A stretch of 35,718 nucleotides of DNA from Acholeplasmatales bacterium (GCA_024697825.1 JAILEP010000111.1:1-35718), one strand, 5' to 3'; numbered from the stretch's first letter, positions 1 to 8,945 are shown. Notes: generated from the letters alone by a model not told the origin. Numbers and translations are program-made.

Positions 1-26
1 ACTTATTGATTTTAGGAGGTATGGCT

Positions 27-521
27 ATGAATGAATTAATAAGAGAAAAGGTCTTAAGAAATCTTGAACAGAATAGTAGAATCGATCTTCATGACCTAGC
101 GGTAATGTTAGGAATTAGTGAGGCGGAGCTCGCGAATGAAATTGCCAAGATGGAAGAAGAGCATATCATCTGTGGCTATACAACTTTAATTAACTGGGAT
201 AATACAGATAAGGAAATCGTAACTGCCTTAATTGAGGTTAAGGTTACTCCTCAGCGTGGTATTGGTTTTGATAACCTAGCTGAGAGAATTTCAAAGTTCC
301 CTGAGGTTACATCAGTATATCTAATGAGTGGTGGCTTTGATTTCATGGTTATGATTGAAGGAAAATCAATGAAGGAGATTGCAAGATTCGTCTTCGATAA
401 GCTTTCAACACTAGAGATGGTTAATTCGACATCTACACACTTCGTTTTAAAGAAGTATAAGGATCATGGTATTGACCTTGTTGAAAGTAAGAAGGATGAA
501 AGAATGCTTGTTAGTGCTTAA
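27..521 (+). CDS. Lrp/AsnC-family transcription regulator, AlaR-like
   Basis: A 164-residue Lrp/AsnC-type regulator: an N-terminal winged helix-turn-helix (about residues 4-50, NSRIDLHDLAVMLGISEAEL) followed by a RAM ligand-binding domain (about 65-135). These proteins form dimers or octamers on DNA and respond to amino acids. I chose ATG 27 because AGGAGGT (14-20) lies six bases upstream; the ATG at 21 touches that site and the TTG at 6 precedes it. An aminotransferase gene starts two bases after the stop, so the pair is surely co-transcribed. The same pairing is known in Bacillus subtilis as alaR-alaT, where the regulator activates the alanine transaminase gene; a similar role here is inferred from context. 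The promoter lies left of the window. Confidence 0.9.
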   Translation: MNELIREKVLRNLEQNSRIDLHDLAVMLGISEAELANEIAKMEEEHIICGYTTLINWDNTDKEIVTALIEVKVTPQRGIGFDNLAERISKFPEVTSVYLMSGGFDFMVMIEGKSMKEIARFVFDKLSTLEMVNSTSTHFVLKKYKDHGIDLVESKKDERMLVSA

Positions 522-523
522 TT

Positions 524-1687
524 ATGCGTGATTTTGTAAGTAAAAAGGTAAAGGATATCAAGCCTTCAGGTATTAGAAAGTTTTTCGATATCGCATCAGA
601 AATCGAAGGATGTATTTCACTAGGTGTTGGTGAGCCTGATTTTGATACTCCATGGCATATTAGAGAGGAAGGTATCTATTCCTTAGAAAAGGGTAGAACC
701 TACTATACATCTAATTCAGGTCTTAAGGAATTAAGAGTTGAAATTGCTAATTATAATAAGAGAAAATATAATATTGAATATAATCCACTTAAGCAGATTT
801 TAGTTACTGTTGGTGGTAGTGAGGCTATTGATGTTTGTCTACGTGCTATTATTGAACCAGGTGATGAGATTATTGTAGTAACTCCATGTTACGTATCTTA
901 TGAGCCATGTGTTACTTTAGCAGGTGGTGTAGTAAAGACAATCGAGCTTAAGAATGAAAATGAATTCCGTCTAACTCCTGAGGAGCTAGAGGCTGCAATT
1001 ACACCTAAGTCTAAGGCAGTTATTATTAACTTCCCTAATAACCCTACTGGTGCTATTATGGAGCGTGCTGATTTAGAGAAGGTTGCAAAGGTTTGTATTG
1101 ATCATGATTTATTAGTTATTTCTGATGAAATTTATGCAGAATTATCATATTATAATAATCATGTTTCAATTGCATCAATTCCTGGTATGATTGAGAGAAC
1201 TGTTGTAGTAAATGGTTTTTCTAAGGCATATTCAATGACAGGCTGGAGACTTGGCTATGCAATGGGTCCTGAGGACATCATTAAGCAAATGACTAAGATT
1301 CATCAGTTCTGTATTATGTGTGCCCCTACAACAAGCCAGTATGCAGCTGTTGAGGCTTTAAAGAATGGCGATAAGGATATCGCTATGATGAAGGAAGCCT
1401 ATGATGAAAGAAGACGTTACCTTCTTGATCGTTTCAAGAAAATGGGTATGCCTTGTTTCACTCCAAGAGGTGCGTTCTATGTCTTCCCAGATATTAGAAG
1501 CTTTGGTATGTCTTCAGAGGAATTCTGTTTAAAGCTTTTAGAGGAAGAAAAGGTTGTCGTTGTTCCAGGTGATGCATTCGGTAAATCAGGAGAGGGATTT
1601 GTAAGAATTTCTTATGCATATTCCTTAGAGGATTTAAAGCGTGCACTTGACCGTGTTGAAAATTTCTTAAAGAGACTTAAAAAGTAA
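524..1687 (+). CDS. alaT: Class I/II PLP-dependent aminotransferase, AlaT-like
   Basis: A 387-residue fold-type I aminotransferase of the aspartate/alanine transaminase group. Visible landmarks are the substrate-side GVGEPDFDTP, the NFPNNPTG loop, SDEIYAELSY (PLP-ring Asp), and SKAYSMTGWRLG with the Schiff-base lysine at residue 234; the Arg of FVRISYAYS near the C-terminus would bind the substrate carboxylate. Family members move amino groups between alanine, aspartate or other amino acids and 2-oxo acids in the cytoplasm. The upstream Lrp-type regulator, two bases away, matches the alaR-alaT arrangement of B. subtilis, so alanine transaminase is the best guess. Aspartate or aromatic substrates cannot be excluded from sequence. 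A UUCG-loop terminator follows immediately. Confidence 0.85.
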   Translation: MRDFVSKKVKDIKPSGIRKFFDIASEIEGCISLGVGEPDFDTPWHIREEGIYSLEKGRTYYTSNSGLKELRVEIANYNKRKYNIEYNPLKQILVTVGGSEAIDVCLRAIIEPGDEIIVVTPCYVSYEPCVTLAGGVVKTIELKNENEFRLTPEELEAAITPKSKAVIINFPNNPTGAIMERADLEKVAKVCIDHDLLVISDEIYAELSYYNNHVSIASIPGMIERTVVVNGFSKAYSMTGWRLGYAMGPEDIIKQMTKIHQFCIMCAPTTSQYAAVEALKNGDKDIAMMKEAYDERRRYLLDRFKKMGMPCFTPRGAFYVFPDIRSFGMSSEEFCLKLLEEEKVVVVPGDAFGKSGEGFVRISYAYSLEDLKRALDRVENFLKRLKK

Positions 1688-1690
1688 TAT

Positions 1691-1719
1691 AGAGCCTTCG
1701 GGCTCTTATTTCTTTTTTT
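1691..1719 (+). terminator. Rho-independent terminator after the aminotransferase
   Basis: The hairpin AGAGCC-TTCG-GGCTCT (1691-1706) has a six-pair perfect stem with the very stable UUCG tetraloop, followed by a T-rich run to 1719. It lies four bases after the aminotransferase stop and ends that operon. Confidence 0.95.
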
Positions 1720-1735
1720 CTCAAATAGATTATTT

Positions 1736-1763
1736 TTGAAAATAAAAATAGATGTAGTATAAT
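1736..1763 (+). promoter_or_regulatory. Sigma-A type promoter of prfB operon
   Basis: TTGAAA (1736-1741), 16-base spacer, TATAAT (1758-1763). The predicted start near 1770 leaves a leader of only about 14 bases, which is almost entirely the ribosome binding site GAGG (1772-1775). Confidence 0.75.
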
Positions 1764-1783
1764 GAAATGATGAGGTATTGCTT

Positions 1784-2884
1784 ATGGAAAGATATGAGCT
1801 TAATAAATTTACAGAGGAATATAAAACTAAATTAGAGGACTTATATCAGGCTTTTAATATTGAAGCTAAGAATAAGGAATACGGTGACCTTGATAAGGAA
1901 ATCCAGGGTGAAGGCTTTTGGAATGACCAAAAGACTGCGCAAAGTATTATTGCAAGATTTAATGCAATTAAGGATATCATTGCAAAATATAATGAGGTTA
2001 AGGCTAAATTTGATGATATTATTTCAACTATTGATATGGCCTTAGAGGATGAAGAGGTCATGGCTCTTTTAGAGGCTGAAATCGAAGATTTTAAAAAGAT
2101 GATTGAAAAGGTATCTGAGGATGCCTTACTATCAGGTAAATATGATTTAAATGATTGTATTTTAGAGCTTCATCCAGGTGCTGGTGGTACTGAATCAATG
2201 GACTGGGCTGATATGCTATTTAGAATGTATTCTAGATATGCTCAGCTTAAGGGCTATAAATTCAATGTAATTGATTATCAGGCTGGAAGTGATGCTGGTA
2301 TTAAATCAGTAACAGTTGAAATTAAAGGACCATTTGCCTATGGTAGGCTTAAGGGTGAGCGTGGTGTTCACCGCTTAGTTAGAATTTCACCATTTGATTC
2401 AAATGCTTCACGTCATACATCATTTTGTTCATGTGATGTTTCACCTATGATTGATGATGTAAGTGAAATTGAGATAAAGGATGAGGATATTAAAATTGAT
2501 GTATATCATTCATCTGGTGCAGGTGGTCAGTCAGTTAATACAACTGATTCAGCTGTAAGAATTACACATAAGTCTACAGGTATAGTAGTAACCTGTCAAA
2601 ACGAAAGAAGTCAGCTAAAGAATAAGGAATTTGCAATGAATGTCTTAAAGAGTAAGCTGATGGATTTAGAAATTAAAAAGAGAGATGCTGAGCTTAAGGG
2701 TGAAAAGGGTAACCAAATGGCTATCAATTTCGGCAGTCAGATCAGATCTTATGTATTTACACCATATACTCTTGTAAAGGATCATAGAACTGATTACTCT
2801 GAAACCTCAGTTGAAAGTGTTATGGATGGTCATTTAGATGGCTTTATTGATGCATATTTAAAGAGTATAGCGGGGGAAAAGTAA
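1784..2884 (+). CDS. prfB: Peptide chain release factor 2, without programmed frameshift
   Basis: A 366-residue class I release factor. The stop-codon recognition tripeptide SPF (residues 202-204) identifies RF2, which reads UAA and UGA; the GGQ peptidyl-tRNA hydrolysis motif is at 247-249 (SSGAGGQSVNTT). The usual programmed +1 frameshift site with an in-frame UGA near codon 25 is absent: this region reads straight through as QAFNIEAK, so the usual autoregulation by frameshifting is lost. ATG 1784 is chosen over TTG 1778 because GAGG at 1772-1775 is eight bases upstream of it. The stop overlaps the next start by one base (TAATG). None of the complete genes in this window ends in TGA, so UAA may be its main target here. 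Confidence 0.97.
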   Translation: MERYELNKFTEEYKTKLEDLYQAFNIEAKNKEYGDLDKEIQGEGFWNDQKTAQSIIARFNAIKDIIAKYNEVKAKFDDIISTIDMALEDEEVMALLEAEIEDFKKMIEKVSEDALLSGKYDLNDCILELHPGAGGTESMDWADMLFRMYSRYAQLKGYKFNVIDYQAGSDAGIKSVTVEIKGPFAYGRLKGERGVHRLVRISPFDSNASRHTSFCSCDVSPMIDDVSEIEIKDEDIKIDVYHSSGAGGQSVNTTDSAVRITHKSTGIVVTCQNERSQLKNKEFAMNVLKSKLMDLEIKKRDAELKGEKGNQMAINFGSQIRSYVFTPYTLVKDHRTDYSETSVESVMDGHLDGFIDAYLKSIAGEK

Positions 2885-3843
2885 TGGAAGAAAAGGAAAT
2901 AATTGAAAAGAAGGAAGAAGTAAAAGAGCCTGAATTCAAAAAGCCTAATTTAGCCTGGCTTATTGCGAAGCAATATTTCTTTATTACAGTAGGTGTTATT
3001 TTAGTTGATTTAGGCTTCTATTTTTTCTTAGATCCAGCTAATATTTGTATGGGTGGCGTAACTGGTATTGCGATTATTATTAAGCCTTATGTAGAGGGTA
3101 TTGAATGGTTTACATCATCTGTATTTATTTTCATTGTTAATATGATTTGTCTAGTTTTAGGCTTGATTTTTATTGGTAGGGATTTCTTTGTAAAGACTAT
3201 CTACGCATCAATAATATCGCCTTTAATTCTATTTGTTTTTGAAAAGACAATGGACCCATGCTTTTTCTATGATACCATTCAGGAATCAAAATTATTAATT
3301 TGCTTCCTATGTGGCTCAGCACTATTTGGTATCGGTATAGGTGTTGCAATGAAATATAATGGATCTACAGGCGGAATGGATGTAATCCAAAAAATTATTA
3401 GTAAGTACTTAAGAGTACCTATGTCTGTAACAATGTATGGTACTGATTTAATTATTGTATTATTCTCGGGCTTCGTATTTATTGGTGGCTTTACTTATAA
3501 TATCGAGCTTGTTGTTTATGGTGCTGTTGGTGTTGCTTTAGTCGGCTATTTCTGCGATTTTGTGGCACTTTCATTAAGACCAAGAAGAACAATGTATGTC
3601 ATTACAAAAAAGCCTGATGTAATCAAGGAATTGATTTATCATGAGCTTGACCGTGGTGTTACACTTGCTAGTGTTACAGGTGGTTGGACTGGTGATGATC
3701 AAACAATGGTTATTTGTACAATGGATAAGAATGAATCATATCGTATGACATCAATTGTTGCGAAGGCTGATCCTAAGGCCTTTACCTTCGTTACTTCAAC
3801 AAAAGAGGTACGAGGAGATTATGAAAAGAGAGGTTTATTATAA
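2884..3843 (+). CDS. YitT family membrane protein (DUF161 plus DUF2179)
   Basis: A 319-residue membrane protein with five to six predicted helices in residues about 25-225, starting with a charged cytoplasmic tail (EEKEIIEKKEEVKE), and a soluble C-terminal DUF2179 domain (about 235-319, ending TFVTSTKEVRGDYEKRGL). Landmarks of the YitT/YpjC family are DPANICMGGVTGIAII near the first helices and KYNGSTGGMDVI in the middle. The transported substrate or function of this family is not established. It starts on the last base of the prfB stop and its own stop overlaps recX by one base, so the three genes are translationally coupled. Confidence 0.88.
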   Translation: MEEKEIIEKKEEVKEPEFKKPNLAWLIAKQYFFITVGVILVDLGFYFFLDPANICMGGVTGIAIIIKPYVEGIEWFTSSVFIFIVNMICLVLGLIFIGRDFFVKTIYASIISPLILFVFEKTMDPCFFYDTIQESKLLICFLCGSALFGIGIGVAMKYNGSTGGMDVIQKIISKYLRVPMSVTMYGTDLIIVLFSGFVFIGGFTYNIELVVYGAVGVALVGYFCDFVALSLRPRRTMYVITKKPDVIKELIYHELDRGVTLASVTGGWTGDDQTMVICTMDKNESYRMTSIVAKADPKAFTFVTSTKEVRGDYEKRGLL

Positions 3844-4451
3844 TGCCTCTTATTACATCAGTAAATAAAACTGATAAGCCTCACAAATATAATGTTGTAG
3901 TTGGTACTATTAGCTATATATTTGATGAAGAAATTATAATTGAATACAATATCTATTCTGGTAAGGAAATAGATGATAGTGTACTTGATAAGGCTTTATC
4001 AGAAAATGATGTACAAGACTATTATGATAAAGCATTAAAGTACTCCTTAAAATATGCAAAATCTGCTGGTGAAACATTGAGCTATTTAACTGATAATAAA
4101 GGCTTAGATTACGCCTCGTCAATTAAAATAATTGAAAAGCTTAAGGCCCGTAAAATCTTAAATGATGAGGTTTTAATAAAGCAGGTATTATATTCTCTTA
4201 CTGCAAGCTCTAATGGTAGGCTTATGATAAAAGAGAAGCTAAGAAATAAAAAATTTGAAGCATCTCTTATTGATGATGCTATCAAAAATATTGATTATGA
4301 GCTTTATTATGAAGCTTTAAATAAGCTTTATAATAAGATAAAGCACAAGTACGATAAAAATCCGGATTTTGTAAGAATTAACAAAATAAGAAACTATTTA
4401 TATCAGCATGGATATACCCAAGACGATATAAGTACTTTAAATATTAAGTAA
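3843..4451 (+). CDS. recX: Regulatory protein RecX
   Basis: A 202-residue helical protein with the RecX three-helix repeat pattern: ALKYSLKYAKSAGETLSYLTDNKG, then LKARKILNDEVLIKQVL, then RLMIKEKLRNKKFEASLIDDAI and a final repeat to the C-terminus. RecX binds in the groove of the RecA filament and limits strand exchange. About 60 N-terminal residues form the beta-rich leader typical of Firmicute RecX. recA is not next to it; the gene instead closes the prfB-yitT operon with one-base overlaps. Sequence identity to known RecX looks low, so the call rests on repeat pattern and length. Confidence 0.8.
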   Translation: MPLITSVNKTDKPHKYNVVVGTISYIFDEEIIIEYNIYSGKEIDDSVLDKALSENDVQDYYDKALKYSLKYAKSAGETLSYLTDNKGLDYASSIKIIEKLKARKILNDEVLIKQVLYSLTASSNGRLMIKEKLRNKKFEASLIDDAIKNIDYELYYEALNKLYNKIKHKYDKNPDFVRINKIRNYLYQHGYTQDDISTLNIK

Positions 4452-4465
4452 AAGCACGCTTTTTC

Positions 4466-4494
4466 TTGTTTAATTTGTGCATTTAAGATATAAT
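4466..4494 (+). promoter_or_regulatory. Promoter of glgB-glgP
   Basis: TTGTTT (4466-4471), 17-base spacer, TATAAT (4489-4494); predicted start near 4501. The divergently located glgA promoter has exactly the same two hexamers and spacing. An inverted repeat is centred on this -10 box (separate entry). Confidence 0.75.
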
Positions 4495-4501
4495 TATCTT
4501 A
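4484..4501. promoter_or_regulatory. Inverted repeat over the -10 box of glgB, possible operator
   Basis: TAAGATA-TAAT-TATCTTA is a perfect seven-base dyad around a four-base centre and covers the -10 hexamer and the predicted transcription start. A protein bound here would block the promoter. A very similar palindrome, AAGATA-TTTA-TATCTT, lies at 31293-31308 in the glgA/thioredoxin-fold intergenic region. AT-rich DNA makes such dyads easier to find by chance. Confidence 0.4.
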
Positions 4502-4542
4502 GATGTGATACGATTTAATTGAGAAAGAGGGTGCTTTTTTAT

Positions 4543-6429
4543 ATGATCAGAGATAATATAGATACAAATTTTTTATACTATTTTGACCAGGGACAAAATT
4601 TAGAAGCATATAAAACATTTGGTTCACACCTTGTAAAGAATGATAATGGTGAAAACACATCATGTGAATTTTGCGTATACGCACCTAACGCAAAGAGTGT
4701 TGAGATTATTGGCGAATGGAATAATTTCGCTGAAGGTAAAATTAAAATGGAAAGAATCGACCCTAAGGGTGTTTGGTATATTAATTTAGCAGGCAACTAT
4801 GAGGGCAAAAAATATAAGTATGTAATTATAACTCAAAATGGTAATAAGCTATATAAGGCTGACCCTTATGCATTCTATAGTGCACTTAGACCATTACAGG
4901 ATTCAGTTGTTTATAATATTGGTGGTCATGTTTGGGGTGATCATGATTGGATGTTTACTCATCCTAAGACATATGAAAAGCCAACATTAATTTATGAAAT
5001 GCATTTAGGCTCTTGGAAGAGAAAGGGCGATGGAGAAAATGATTTTTACAACTATGTAGAAATCGCTCATATGCTTGTTGATTATTTAAAGGATTATGGC
5101 TATACCCATGTTGAGGTAATGCCTGTATATGAGCATCCACTAGATGCCTCATGGGGCTATCAGGGTACTGGCTATTATGCAATTACTCCAAGATATGGTA
5201 CACCACATGATTTTATGGAATTTGTCGATATCCTACATCAAGCAGGATATGGTGTTATTCTAGATTGGGTACCTGGTCATATTTGTAAGGATGCCCATGG
5301 TCTATATATGTTTGATGGTACACCTTTATATGAATATCCTAGAGAAGAGGATAGAGAAAATTATAACTGGGGTACTGCAAACCTTGATTTAGGTAAGGGT
5401 ACTACTAGAAGCTTCCTATATTCAAATGCTTTATATTACATGAAGTATTATCATATTGATGGCTTTAGAGTAGATGCAGTTTCTAATTTAATTTATTATC
5501 TTGGTAACTCAGAGCGTGGAGTTAACAATGGTGCCTGTGAATTCATTCAGGGCTTATCTAATATCATCTTTAAGCAGGATGATAGAGTATTATTAATAGC
5601 AGAGGATTCTAGTGCTTATCCAAATGTAACAAAGCCAGCATCAATGGGCTTAGGCTTTAATTACAAGTGGGATATGGGCTGGATGAATGATACACTTAAT
5701 TATTTTAAGAAGGATCCGATTTATAGAAAATATCATCATAATCAGCTTACATTCTCGATGATGTATTATTACAATGAGCAGTTTATGATGCCGCTATCTC
5801 ATGATGAGGTAGTACATATGAAGGGTTCATTATTAAACAAGATGCCAGGCGATATGTGGCAGCAGTTCGCTAATTTCAGAACCTTAATCGGTTATATGAT
5901 GACTCATCCAGGAAAGAAGCTATTATTTATGGGTGATGAGCTTGCAACATATGATGAGTGGCATTTTGAATCAGAATTACCTTGGTCAATACTTAAGTAT
6001 CCAACTCACGATTCTGCAAATAGATTCGTGAAGGAGATTACGACTTTATATAAAAATGAACCAGCTCTATGGGAGATGGATCATAGTATTGATGGCTTCA
6101 AGTGGATTGAAGCTAATAACGCGGATCAGTCTATCTTCATTTATGCAAGATATGCAAAGGATCCAAAGAATCATATTGTTGTAGTTATGAATTGTACTCC
6201 AAATACATATCCAGAATATCGTATTGGTGTACCTGCTAATTACAATTATGAATATGTGGAAATTATTAATTCAGACCGTGATATTTATGGTGGATCTAAT
6301 AAGATTAATCCTAAGAATATCAAGGTTGAAAGAAAGCCACTTCATGGTCAAAAGTATTCTATGAATATTCAAGTGGCACCTCTTTCTATTCAGCTATTTA
6401 AGCCTGTTTTAAGAAAGAAGAAAAAATAA
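4543..6429 (+). CDS. glgB: 1,4-alpha-glucan branching enzyme
   Basis: A 628-residue GH13 enzyme that cuts alpha-1,4 glucan chains and reattaches them as alpha-1,6 branches. An N-terminal CBM48 domain (about 40-115, CVYAPNAKSVEIIGEWNNF) precedes the barrel. Catalytic residues by family comparison: nucleophile D311 in DGFRVDAV, acid/base E354 in AEDSS, and D421 in LSHDEVVH. MGDELATYDEW and the C-terminal beta domain complete it. I use ATG 4543: AAAGAGG (4524-4530) lies 12 bases upstream, slightly far; a GTG at 4531 and a TTG at 4519 are poorer choices because they abut or precede that site. glgP follows after 73 bases with no clear terminator or promoter, so both are likely one transcript. Confidence 0.96.
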   Translation: MIRDNIDTNFLYYFDQGQNLEAYKTFGSHLVKNDNGENTSCEFCVYAPNAKSVEIIGEWNNFAEGKIKMERIDPKGVWYINLAGNYEGKKYKYVIITQNGNKLYKADPYAFYSALRPLQDSVVYNIGGHVWGDHDWMFTHPKTYEKPTLIYEMHLGSWKRKGDGENDFYNYVEIAHMLVDYLKDYGYTHVEVMPVYEHPLDASWGYQGTGYYAITPRYGTPHDFMEFVDILHQAGYGVILDWVPGHICKDAHGLYMFDGTPLYEYPREEDRENYNWGTANLDLGKGTTRSFLYSNALYYMKYYHIDGFRVDAVSNLIYYLGNSERGVNNGACEFIQGLSNIIFKQDDRVLLIAEDSSAYPNVTKPASMGLGFNYKWDMGWMNDTLNYFKKDPIYRKYHHNQLTFSMMYYYNEQFMMPLSHDEVVHMKGSLLNKMPGDMWQQFANFRTLIGYMMTHPGKKLLFMGDELATYDEWHFESELPWSILKYPTHDSANRFVKEITTLYKNEPALWEMDHSIDGFKWIEANNADQSIFIYARYAKDPKNHIVVVMNCTPNTYPEYRIGVPANYNYEYVEIINSDRDIYGGSNKINPKNIKVERKPLHGQKYSMNIQVAPLSIQLFKPVLRKKKK

Positions 6430-6502
6430 AAAACTTAAGGGATAGGTAGTCTTACAAAAGGGAAAAAACTATCACAAATTCCAATAAGGAGGAATACAAA
6501 TT

Positions 6503-8929
6503 ATGAATTACCCGTATTTTAAAGATTCTGAGACTTTCAAGAAGGCATTTATTGAGAAGGTCGAGAATAAATATGCAGTTAACTTTAAGGATTCAACTCC
6601 ATATCAGCAGTATGTAGCTTTAGGTGAAATGATTAGATATGGTGTTGCAGCAGATTGGAATAATACAATCAAGCAGATTGATAAGCAGAAGCTTAAAAAG
6701 GTTTATTATTTCTCAATGGAATTCTTAATGGGAAGAATGATTACTAACAACCTAATGAATGCAGGTGTATACCCAGTTGTTAAGAAGGCATTTACTGAGC
6801 TAGGAATTGATATTAATGAGGTTGAGCATCAGGAGGCAGATGCCGGCTTAGGTAATGGTGGCTTAGGTCGTTTAGCAGCTTGCTTTATGGATTCTGTTGC
6901 ATCACTAGGCTTACCAGTTCATGGTAACTGTATCCGTTATAGATATGGTTTCTTTGAGCAGGGTGTTAAGAATGGCTACCAGGTTGAATATCCTGACCGT
7001 TGGTTAAAGGATGTTAACGTTTGGGAGGTTAGAAAGGATGAAGAGGCAGTTGATGTTCCTTTCTATGGCTGGATTGATATTACAGCTCCTAACGGCAAAC
7101 TAAATGTACAGCATAGAGATGCTGAATATGTAAAGGCTGTTCCATATGATATGCCTATTATTGGTGATAACAATCATGTTGTTAATACATTAAGACTTTG
7201 GTCTGCAGAGCCATCTGATAAGAATTTTGAGGGTGATTCATTTGAATCACATATTAAGGTAAGAGAAATTTCTTCAATGCTTTATCCTAATGATGAAACT
7301 GAAGAAGGTAAGATTTTACGTTTAAAGCAGCAGTATTTCTTCGTATCTGCTGGTGTTACAGATATTTTAAAGAAGCATAAGAAGGTTTATGGTACATTAA
7401 CTAATCTTAGTGATAAGATTGTATTCCATATCAATGATACTCACCCATCTCTAATTGTTGCAGAATTAATGCGTATTTTAGTTGATGTTGAAGGTCTTGA
7501 ATGGTCAGTTGCATGGAATATTACTAAGAATTGCTGTGCATATACTAACCATACAATTTTAGCAGAAGCTCTAGAAAAGTGGCCAATTGGCTTATTCCAG
7601 AGACTTTTACCTAGAATCTATACTATCGTTGAAGAAATCAATAGAAGATTAATTCTTGAAATTGAAGATAAATATGGACAAAATGCACCAGAGGTTTATG
7701 AAATGGCTATTCTTAAGGATGGCGTAGTTCATATGGCTAATCTTGCAATTCATGGCTCATTCTCAGTTAATGGTGTTGCAGCACTTCATACTGAAATTTT
7801 AAAGAATCAGGAAATGAAGGTTTTCTCTGATTATTATCAGGGTAAGTTCAACAATAAGACTAATGGTGTAACTCATAGACGTTGGTTATTACATATCAAC
7901 CCTGAATTAGTTGATATTTTAAATGATAAGTGTCCAGGCTGGGTTAAGGATCCAGGCAAGTGCTTCCCAGAGCTTGAGAAGTATGCAGATGATCCAAATG
8001 TTCAGGCTGCCTATGCTAAGATGAAGGATGCTCGTAAGAGAGAATTAGCTAAGAAGATTGCAGAAACTCAGGGTATTGTTATTGATACAAAATCAATCTT
8101 CGATGTTCAGGTTAAGAGATTACATGAATATAAGAGACAGCTAATGAATGCCCTTCATATTATGTATGTTTATAATAGATTAAAGAATGATCCTGAATTC
8201 AAGGCTAATTATTATCCTCATACATTTATTTTTGGTGCAAAATCAGCTCCATCTTATTATTTCGCTAAGAAGGTAATTAAGCTAATTAATACAATTGCAG
8301 ATAAGGTTAATAATGATTATGAAACTAATTCATTACTTAAGGTAGTATTTGCAGTTAATTATAATGTTACATATGCTGAAACTATCATTCCAGCAGCAAA
8401 CGTAAGTGAGCAGATTTCAACTGCATCTAAGGAAGCATCTGGTACATCTAACATGAAGTTTATGATGAATGGTGCTATTACAATTGGTACCTTAGATGGT
8501 GCAAATGTTGAAATTAAGGATTTCGTTGGTGAGGATAACTGCGTAATCTTTGGTATGAATAGTGAAGAGGTTATTGGCCTTTATGCAAATGGTGGCTATA
8601 ACCCTAGAGAAATTTATGATAATGACCCTAGAGTTCATGAGGTATTAGACCAGCTAACTAATGGCTTCTTTGATAAGGTTTCAATGGATGAATTTAATGT
8701 AATTAGAGATAATTTATTAAATAATGATCATTACTTTATCCTAAAGGATTTTGATTCTTATGTTAAGGCACAGGAAAAGATTAATGAGCTTTATAAGGAT
8801 CAGAAGAAGTGGTTACATATGTCTATCGTAAATACTGCTAAGTCTGGATTCTTTACAACAGATAGAACAATGCGTCAGTACAACGAGGATATTTGGCACA
8901 CTAAGCCTATTGTTATTGAACAAAAGTAA
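6503..8929 (+). CDS. glgP: Glycogen/maltodextrin phosphorylase
   Basis: An 808-residue GT35 phosphorylase, full length for the family. It releases glucose-1-phosphate from glycogen or maltodextrin ends using PLP as a catalytic cofactor. EADAGLGNGGLGRLAACFMDS is the typical N-terminal signature, VKRLHEYKRQLMN and EASGTSNMKFMMNGAITIGTLDGAN surround the PLP site, with the Schiff-base lysine at residue 652. AAGGAGG (6486-6492) sits ten bases before the ATG. Together with glgB upstream and glgA-glgC at 28.4-31.1 kb it completes a glycogen cycle. Its last codons carry the -35 box of the next gene's promoter. No debranching enzyme is seen in the window. Confidence 0.96.
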   Translation: MNYPYFKDSETFKKAFIEKVENKYAVNFKDSTPYQQYVALGEMIRYGVAADWNNTIKQIDKQKLKKVYYFSMEFLMGRMITNNLMNAGVYPVVKKAFTELGIDINEVEHQEADAGLGNGGLGRLAACFMDSVASLGLPVHGNCIRYRYGFFEQGVKNGYQVEYPDRWLKDVNVWEVRKDEEAVDVPFYGWIDITAPNGKLNVQHRDAEYVKAVPYDMPIIGDNNHVVNTLRLWSAEPSDKNFEGDSFESHIKVREISSMLYPNDETEEGKILRLKQQYFFVSAGVTDILKKHKKVYGTLTNLSDKIVFHINDTHPSLIVAELMRILVDVEGLEWSVAWNITKNCCAYTNHTILAEALEKWPIGLFQRLLPRIYTIVEEINRRLILEIEDKYGQNAPEVYEMAILKDGVVHMANLAIHGSFSVNGVAALHTEILKNQEMKVFSDYYQGKFNNKTNGVTHRRWLLHINPELVDILNDKCPGWVKDPGKCFPELEKYADDPNVQAAYAKMKDARKRELAKKIAETQGIVIDTKSIFDVQVKRLHEYKRQLMNALHIMYVYNRLKNDPEFKANYYPHTFIFGAKSAPSYYFAKKVIKLINTIADKVNNDYETNSLLKVVFAVNYNVTYAETIIPAANVSEQISTASKEASGTSNMKFMMNGAITIGTLDGANVEIKDFVGEDNCVIFGMNSEEVIGLYANGGYNPREIYDNDPRVHEVLDQLTNGFFDKVSMDEFNVIRDNLLNNDHYFILKDFDSYVKAQEKINELYKDQKKWLHMSIVNTAKSGFFTTDRTMRQYNEDIWHTKPIVIEQK

Positions 8930-8944
8930 AAAATATTATAAAAT
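8916..8944 (+). promoter_or_regulatory. Promoter of MutS-like gene, starting inside a terminator hairpin
   Basis: TTGAAC (8916-8921, inside glgP codons), 17-base spacer, TAAAAT (8939-8944). The predicted start at about 8951 falls within the 5' arm of the terminator hairpin at 8946-8967, so transcripts from here would lack most of that arm and should not terminate. Confidence 0.55.
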
Positions 8945-8945
8945 A

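Noticed and set aside
1860-1900. Programmed frameshift in prfB
   Set aside because: The frame is continuous from ATG 1784 to the stop, and there is no in-frame UGA or shift site at the usual position.
4450-4540. Fourth promoter-within-terminator case before glgB: AAAAGCAC (4450-4457) with GTGCTTTTTT (4531-4540)
   Set aside because: The eight pairs would close a 73-base loop, which is too large for an efficient intrinsic terminator; possibly chance.
6430-6502. Regulatory hairpin between glgB and glgP
   Set aside because: Only GATAG/CTATC with a loop of over 20 bases can pair, without a T run; too weak to call.
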